NCBI GenBank assembly: GCA_019912905.1 | Contig: JAIOHO010000675.1 | Span: 1-9,727 of the forward strand | Reading direction: 5' to 3' | Source of the DNA: Anaerolineae bacterium | Lineage (GTDB): Bacteria; Chloroflexota; Anaerolineae; Aggregatilineales; Phototrophicaceae | Length of the DNA: 9,727 nucleotides | In this document: positions 5,393 through 9,727 of the stretch, piece after piece | Numbering within the stretch: position 1 is the stretch's first letter | How the letters are laid out: the number at the start of each line of letters is the position of its first letter | Translations under genes and position numbers: made by a program | The notes under the pieces: generated by a model | The model's database searches: none | What the model saw: the letters and a program-made list of their open reading frames with translations, nothing else | Told to the model about the DNA's origin: nothing

Positions 5393-7066
5393 ATGGCTGA
5401 ACACGATCAACCCCCTGAGACGCCTGTAACGGCTGAGGCAGTTGCCGCTGCTGAGGGCCTTTTCGGGCTGACATTTACCGATGATGAACGCTCGCAGATG
5501 CTGGAAGAACTGAACAAAAAGGTCGGCCATTACGAAACCCTTCGCTCTGTTCCACTCGAAAATCAGGTCGCACCCCCTTTATACTTTAATCCCCAACTGC
5601 CGCAAGCACGTGCGCTCGATGTGCTACGATCGTTTCCGGTGCGCGATACTGCCGGGCTGACGCGGCCCGCCGATCTGGAAAATATGGCTTTCTGGCCGGT
5701 CACACACCTGGCCCAGATGATTCGCACACGGCAGGTAACCTCCGTTGAACTCACCGAAATGTACCTCGCCCGGTTGAAACGCTTTGATCGGCACCTGGAA
5801 TGCGTGGTGACTCTGACCGAAGACCTGGCGATGCGGCAGGCACAGCAGGCGGACACGGAGATCGCCGCCGGGCATTACCGGGGGCCTCTGCACGGTATCC
5901 CCTGGGGGGCGAAGGACCTGCTGTCGGCGCGCAGCTATCCGACAACCTGGGGCGCGATGCCGTTCCGTGATCAGTTCATCGATCAGGATGCAACCGTCGT
6001 CCAGCGGCTGACGGAGGCCGGGGCTGTGCTGGTTGCCAAGCTCACGCTCGGGGCACTGGCGTATGGGGACATCTGGTTTGGCGGGAAAACAAAAAATCCC
6101 TGGGACCTTTCCGAGGGTTCGAGCGGATCATCCGCTGGTTCTGCTTCGGCCACGGCTGCCGGTCTGGTTGGATTTTCGATCGGTACCGAGACATTGGGGT
6201 CGATTGTATCGCCCTCGACTCGCTGTGGCGTGACCGGCCTGCGACCGACCTTTGGCCGTGTGAGCCGCTATGGGGCGATGATGCTGAGCTGGTCGATGGA
6301 CAAAATCGGGCCAATCTGCCGCACCGTTGAGGACTGCGCTCTGGTCTTCGACACAATCTACGGGCCGGACGGCCTGGATCTGAGTGTGACAGATCACCCG
6401 TTTGTGTGGAACCCGGATCGGGACCACACGAGTCTGCGGATTGGTTATGTCAGAAGCGCTTTCCCCGGCGGCGGCTCGGACGGGGCTGTATCCGAGGCGG
6501 TACTTCAGGCGCTGCGGGAGATGGAGGCGGAGGCTCGGCTGACCGCGACTCACGATGCGCGGGTGCTGGACGTGCTGCGCTCCCAGGGCATCGACCTGAT
6601 CCCGATTGATCTGCCGGATTACAATCTGGAACCCCTGTTCATGATCCTTGTGGCGGAGGCCGCCGCTTCATTTGATGAAGTCACGCGGCTGAACCTCGAT
6701 GACACGATGCAGTGGCAGGCCCCCGAAGCCTGGCCCAATCTGTTCCGGGCGGCCCGCCTGATTCCCGCAGTGGAGTACATCCAGGCCAATCGCATGCGCA
6801 CGTTGGTGATGCAGGCGATGGCGGCGGTGATGGAACAGGTCGATGTATTTGTGGTGCCTTCATTTGGCGGCAATGCGCTGACGCTGACCAATCTAACCGG
6901 TCACCCGGCGGTGGTGCTGCCGCACGGCTTTACCGAAAGAGGAACCCCGACCAGTATCACCTTTATCGGCGGTTTGTATCAGGAGGCCGACGTGCTGGCG
7001 GTCGCAAAAGCCTATCAGGACGCGACGGAGTTTCATACCCAGCATCCGCCGCTTCATTTTGAATAA
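5393..7066 (+). CDS. Amidase-signature family hydrolase
   Basis: A 557-residue member of the amidase signature (AS) family, which hydrolyses carboxamide bonds to an acid plus ammonia or amine. The catalytic triad can be placed: Lys174 in GIPWGAKDL, the cis-Ser at about 246 in EGSSGSSAGSAS, and the nucleophile Ser270 in GTETLGSI, 24 residues on as in characterised AS enzymes. The N-terminal 60 residues (AAAEGLFGLTFTDDER) form a helical extension seen in a subgroup often annotated as Asp/Glu-tRNA amidotransferase subunit A-like. No gatB or gatC is nearby, so a catabolic amidase is more likely than GatA. No signal peptide, so it is cytoplasmic. The nucleophile context is TLGSIVSPS rather than the common GGSIRxPA, suggesting a distinct substrate pocket. 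The SD before the ATG is weak. It leads an operon, 14 bp before the SDR gene. The substrate is not predictable. Confidence 0.92.
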   Translation: MAEHDQPPETPVTAEAVAAAEGLFGLTFTDDERSQMLEELNKKVGHYETLRSVPLENQVAPPLYFNPQLPQARALDVLRSFPVRDTAGLTRPADLENMAFWPVTHLAQMIRTRQVTSVELTEMYLARLKRFDRHLECVVTLTEDLAMRQAQQADTEIAAGHYRGPLHGIPWGAKDLLSARSYPTTWGAMPFRDQFIDQDATVVQRLTEAGAVLVAKLTLGALAYGDIWFGGKTKNPWDLSEGSSGSSAGSASATAAGLVGFSIGTETLGSIVSPSTRCGVTGLRPTFGRVSRYGAMMLSWSMDKIGPICRTVEDCALVFDTIYGPDGLDLSVTDHPFVWNPDRDHTSLRIGYVRSAFPGGGSDGAVSEAVLQALREMEAEARLTATHDARVLDVLRSQGIDLIPIDLPDYNLEPLFMILVAEAAASFDEVTRLNLDDTMQWQAPEAWPNLFRAARLIPAVEYIQANRMRTLVMQAMAAVMEQVDVFVVPSFGGNALTLTNLTGHPAVVLPHGFTERGTPTSITFIGGLYQEADVLAVAKAYQDATEFHTQHPPLHFE

Positions 7067-7080
7067 TGGAGTTTTGAAAC

Positions 7081-7842
7081 ATGCTCGTTCCGAATCGATT
7101 TCAGAATCGTGTGGCGGTCATTACGGGTGGGGCCAGCGGCATTGGCGAAGGGATCGCCCGGCGAATCGGCCAGGAAGGGGGCCAGGTGGTCCTCTTCGAT
7201 ATTAGTGCCGACAGCCTTCAGCGCGCCGCTGCCGCTATGCAGGCGCAGAAAATCAAGGTTGATACGGCGGTGGTGGATGTGGGCGACGAGGAGTCGGTGA
7301 TTACGGCGTTTCAGACGGTCGTCCAGCGGTACGGCCAGCTCGACATCATGGTGAACTGCGCCGGAATCGCTGGGCCGACCAGCGTGCCGATCCTCGATTA
7401 TCCAGCAGACGACTTTGACCGTGTCATTCGGGTCAATCTGCGCGGCGCGTACCTGAGCACCAAATATGCGGTCAAGCACATGCTGCCGCGCGGCTATGGG
7501 CGCATCCTGCACATGGCGTCGATGGGCGGCAAGGATGGTAACCCCGGCATGGTCGGCTATGCTTCGTCGAAAGCCGGTTTGATGGGGCTGGTCAAGGGTA
7601 TCGGTAAGGAATATGCCGAAGCCGGCATCACGGTGAATGGCCTGGCCCCCGCGGTCATTCGCACGCCGATGAACGAAGACACCGCGCCGGAAATGCTGGA
7701 ATACATGATCGCCAAGATTCCGATGCGGCGGCTGGGCACGGTGGACGAGGTGGCGTCACTGGCCTGCTGGATTGTCTCCGAAGAAGCCAGCTTTAACACC
7801 GGTTTCATTTTCGACCTGTCGGGCGGTAGGGCGACCTACTAA
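7081..7842 (+). CDS. Short-chain dehydrogenase/reductase, NAD-type
   Basis: A 253-residue classical SDR that oxidises or reduces a hydroxyl/keto group with a nicotinamide cofactor. Motifs seen: the Rossmann glycine motif TGGASGIG (15-22), Asp40 at the end of beta-2 (favouring NAD over NADP), Asp66 after VV, NCAG (92-95), Asn119, and the catalytic Ser147, Tyr160 and Lys164 (GYASSKAG). The C-terminus SGGRATY resembles SDRs annotated as acting on sugar acids, such as 2-keto-3-deoxy-sugar-acid dehydrogenases; this is a weak hint from memory. Length is normal for the family and no membrane segment is seen. GGAG 9 bases before the ATG gives a good start. It sits 14 bp after the amidase and 12 bp before the FAD/FeS gene, so it belongs to one operon. 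A 3-oxoacyl-ACP reductase role is possible by family but not supported by neighbours. Confidence 0.93.
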   Translation: MLVPNRFQNRVAVITGGASGIGEGIARRIGQEGGQVVLFDISADSLQRAAAAMQAQKIKVDTAVVDVGDEESVITAFQTVVQRYGQLDIMVNCAGIAGPTSVPILDYPADDFDRVIRVNLRGAYLSTKYAVKHMLPRGYGRILHMASMGGKDGNPGMVGYASSKAGLMGLVKGIGKEYAEAGITVNGLAPAVIRTPMNEDTAPEMLEYMIAKIPMRRLGTVDEVASLACWIVSEEASFNTGFIFDLSGGRATY

Positions 7843-7854
7843 CAGGATGCCATC

Positions 7855-9727
7855 ATGATGACGCCGAAACACGACGAAGCCGTCCAGGAACTGGTGGCCG
7901 ATCTGCAAGCAGCCCTCGGCGCGGAACAGGTGCAGTTCGATTACATGACCCGGCTGCTGTACAGCACCGATGCCAGCAATTACCAGATTATGCCCATCGG
8001 CGTCACCTTTCCGCGTAATGCGGATGACATTGTTGCCATTCATGAAATCGCACGTAAGCATCAGACACCACTGCTCCCACGGGGCGGCGGCAGCAGCCTG
8101 GCCGGGCAGACCGTGGGGAAGGCCGTGGTCATGGATTTCAGCCGCCACCTGCGCCGTATCCGCAGCATTAATGGCGACGAAGCCGCCGTGACGGTGGAGC
8201 CAGGGGTCGTGCTGGGTACGCTGAACAAGCAGGTCAAAGGGCTGGGATTGATGTTCGGCCCGGACCCGGCCAGCGCGGAACGAGCGACCGTGGGCGGCTG
8301 CATCGGCAATAATGCCAGCGGCTCGCACAGCATCCTGTACGGCATGACGGCTGATCATGTCCGCCGCCTGGAGGTGGTGCTGGCATCGGGGGAACGCGTG
8401 TGGCTGGATTCCAGCAGCGCGGAACTCGATTCCCTGCGCAAGACGGTAGGTCAGCTCGTTACAGGCTGTCAGGAGGAAATCGCAGCGCGCTACCCCAAGA
8501 CCTTTCGGACGGTGGCGGGCTATGCGCTCAACAAAATCGACCCGGCTGCGGTGGACCTCAAGTGGTTGTTGGCCGGGTCCGAGGGCACGCTAGGCACGAT
8601 CGTGCAGGCGGAACTGAACCTGGTGCAGGTGCCGAAGCTGCGGCGGCTGGCGCTGATCCATTTCGACACCGTGCGGGAATCGCTGGAAGCGACCCCGCGC
8701 ATCCTCGAATTGAACCCCTCGGCAGTCGAACTGATGGATCGCATGTTGATGGATAAGACGCGCCTCAACCCGGAGTTTGCGCCGCACCTGGGGCGCTTCG
8801 TCGAAGGCGACCCGGCGGCGGTGCTGGCGGTCGAATTCTATGGCAGCAGCGAGGCTGAACTCGCCGCGCATATCGAGGCATTAAAGGTGCTGCTCCTGCG
8901 CATCGGCCACAAAGGGGCCATTACCACTGCCGTCACGCCTCAGGAACAGGCCAGTGTCTGGTCGGTGCGTAAGGCCGGGTTGGGCCTGCTGATGAGCGAA
9001 CGCAGCGACGCCAAGCCCATCGCCTTCATCGAGGACGCCGCCGTCCCGGTCGAGAATCTGGCGAACTATATTGACGAGATTGACCGCATCGTGCGTGAAG
9101 CCGGGACGACTTACGCCATCTATGCGCATGCCAGCGCCGGGTGTCTGCATGTACGCCCGCTGATCAACCTGAAAACGGAGATTGGCCGGAAGCAGTACCG
9201 GCAGATCGCGGAAGCGGCCACTGATGCGGCGGTCAAATACAGCGGGACGATTACCGGTGAACATGGCAAGGGCCTGTCGCGCAGCGAGTTTGGCGAGAAG
9301 TTGTTCGGCCCGACCCTCATGGATGCCTTCCGCGAAGTTAAACACGCCTTCGACCCCGACAACCGCATGAACCCCGGTAAAATCGTCGATGCGACCGCGA
9401 TGGATGACCCCGCCACGCTGCGTTATACGCCTGCATATCAGGTGATCGAACTGAAGACGCGCTACGACTGGTCGGCGGACGGTGGTTTGAGCGGTGCGGC
9501 GGAGATGTGCAACGGGGCCGGGGTTTGTCGTAAAGAAGGCGATGGGACCATGTGCCCGTCGTATATGGCGACACTGGATGAGGCTCATGCCACGCGGGGG
9601 CGGGCCAACGCCCTGCGGCTGGCGATGTCGGGTCATCTCAAGCCGGAAGGGATCGGCAGCCAGGCGGTGTATGACATCTTTGACCTGTGCCTGGCCTGCA
9701 AGGGCTGCAAAGCGGAATGCCCGTCGT
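7855..9727 (+). CDS. FAD-linked oxidase with iron-sulfur domain, YdiJ-like, 3' end outside window
   Basis: An open frame runs without a stop to the window edge: 624 codons are visible of a protein that in this family is about 950-1020 residues. AGGA 7 bases upstream supports the ATG at 7855; a second ATG follows directly. The N-terminal half is a PCMH-type FAD domain: PRGGGSSLAGQ (75-85), GPDP (135-138), TVGGCIGNNASG (145-156), EGTLGTI (243-249). The FAD-oxidase C-domain follows with HASAGCLH (425-432), TGEHGKG (467-473) and FDPDNRMNPGKI. A ferredoxin-like part then begins, with cysteines 552, 558, 567 and then C-x2-C-x2-C-x3-CP (612-622), enough for two [4Fe-4S] clusters. This is the GlcD/D-lactate dehydrogenase plus GlpC-like fusion layout of YdiJ, an E. 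coli D-2-hydroxyglutarate dehydrogenase. Expected reaction: oxidation of a D-2-hydroxyacid, with electrons passed through FAD and FeS to the respiratory chain or another acceptor. Exact substrate unknown. Third gene of the operon. Confidence 0.92.
   Translation, partial: MMTPKHDEAVQELVADLQAALGAEQVQFDYMTRLLYSTDASNYQIMPIGVTFPRNADDIVAIHEIARKHQTPLLPRGGGSSLAGQTVGKAVVMDFSRHLRRIRSINGDEAAVTVEPGVVLGTLNKQVKGLGLMFGPDPASAERATVGGCIGNNASGSHSILYGMTADHVRRLEVVLASGERVWLDSSSAELDSLRKTVGQLVTGCQEEIAARYPKTFRTVAGYALNKIDPAAVDLKWLLAGSEGTLGTIVQAELNLVQVPKLRRLALIHFDTVRESLEATPRILELNPSAVELMDRMLMDKTRLNPEFAPHLGRFVEGDPAAVLAVEFYGSSEAELAAHIEALKVLLLRIGHKGAITTAVTPQEQASVWSVRKAGLGLLMSERSDAKPIAFIEDAAVPVENLANYIDEIDRIVREAGTTYAIYAHASAGCLHVRPLINLKTEIGRKQYRQIAEAATDAAVKYSGTITGEHGKGLSRSEFGEKLFGPTLMDAFREVKHAFDPDNRMNPGKIVDATAMDDPATLRYTPAYQVIELKTRYDWSADGGLSGAAEMCNGAGVCRKEGDGTMCPSYMATLDEAHATRGRANALRLAMSGHLKPEGIGSQAVYDIFDLCLACKGCKAECPS

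Noticed and set aside
5393..7066. Reading the amidase as GatA of a tRNA amidotransferase
   Set aside because: There is no gatB or gatC nearby, the nucleophile context differs, and the neighbours are catabolic dehydrogenases.
7756..8358. 200-codon open frame on the minus strand
   Set aside because: It is a shadow of the SDR end and the FAD-oxidase start, low-complexity and His/Ala/Gly-rich, with no ribosome binding site or domain.
8881..9636. 251-codon open frame on the minus strand
   Set aside because: It is antisense to the iron-sulfur/FAD protein, whose plus-strand frame shows unmistakable FAD and cysteine motifs. The minus translation has no recognisable domain.

Overview
The window looks like a chromosomal segment of a Chloroflexota bacterium, probably of the Anaerolineae/Phototrophicales type. 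This is inferred from style and was not searched. The clues are a very large MalT-like STAND ATPase carrying a C-terminal winged helix plus BTAD domain, a small Os1348/NHLP-clan-like peptide gene, moderately high GC, and many weak ribosome binding sites. I saw no tRNA, rRNA, CRISPR array, insertion sequence or phage gene.

Left part (1-812, all minus strand). Reading leftwards there is a 52-residue hydrophobic peptide gene (654-812), then a 107-residue protein whose C-terminal half resembles the NHLP clan of RiPP-precursor-like proteins (216-539), then the start of a response regulator (1-95, cut by the window edge). Both small genes have good Shine-Dalgarno sequences. A perfect 10-bp inverted repeat (162-171/188-197) lies between the NHLP-like gene and the response regulator. 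This cluster is the most novel-looking part of the window, but no modification or export enzyme is visible.

Middle (1026-1959, plus strand). Two unrecognised genes lie close together: a four-helix membrane protein and a basic protein with one C-terminal membrane anchor. They may form a short operon. They converge on a 1052-residue transcriptional regulator (1994-5152, minus) with the order STAND ATPase, TPR-like repeats, OmpR-type winged helix, BTAD.

Right part (5393-9727, plus strand). An AT-rich 240-bp region separates the regulator from a divergent three-gene operon. The genes are an amidase-signature hydrolase, an NAD-type short-chain dehydrogenase, and a YdiJ-like FAD/iron-sulfur 2-hydroxyacid dehydrogenase that runs off the right edge. 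The spacings are 14 and 12 bp, so the three are probably co-transcribed. The set suggests catabolism of an amide-linked or hydroxyacid compound, with the amidase releasing an acid and the two dehydrogenases oxidising hydroxyl groups. The substrate cannot be read from the sequence. Control by the divergent regulator is a reasonable inference from position only.
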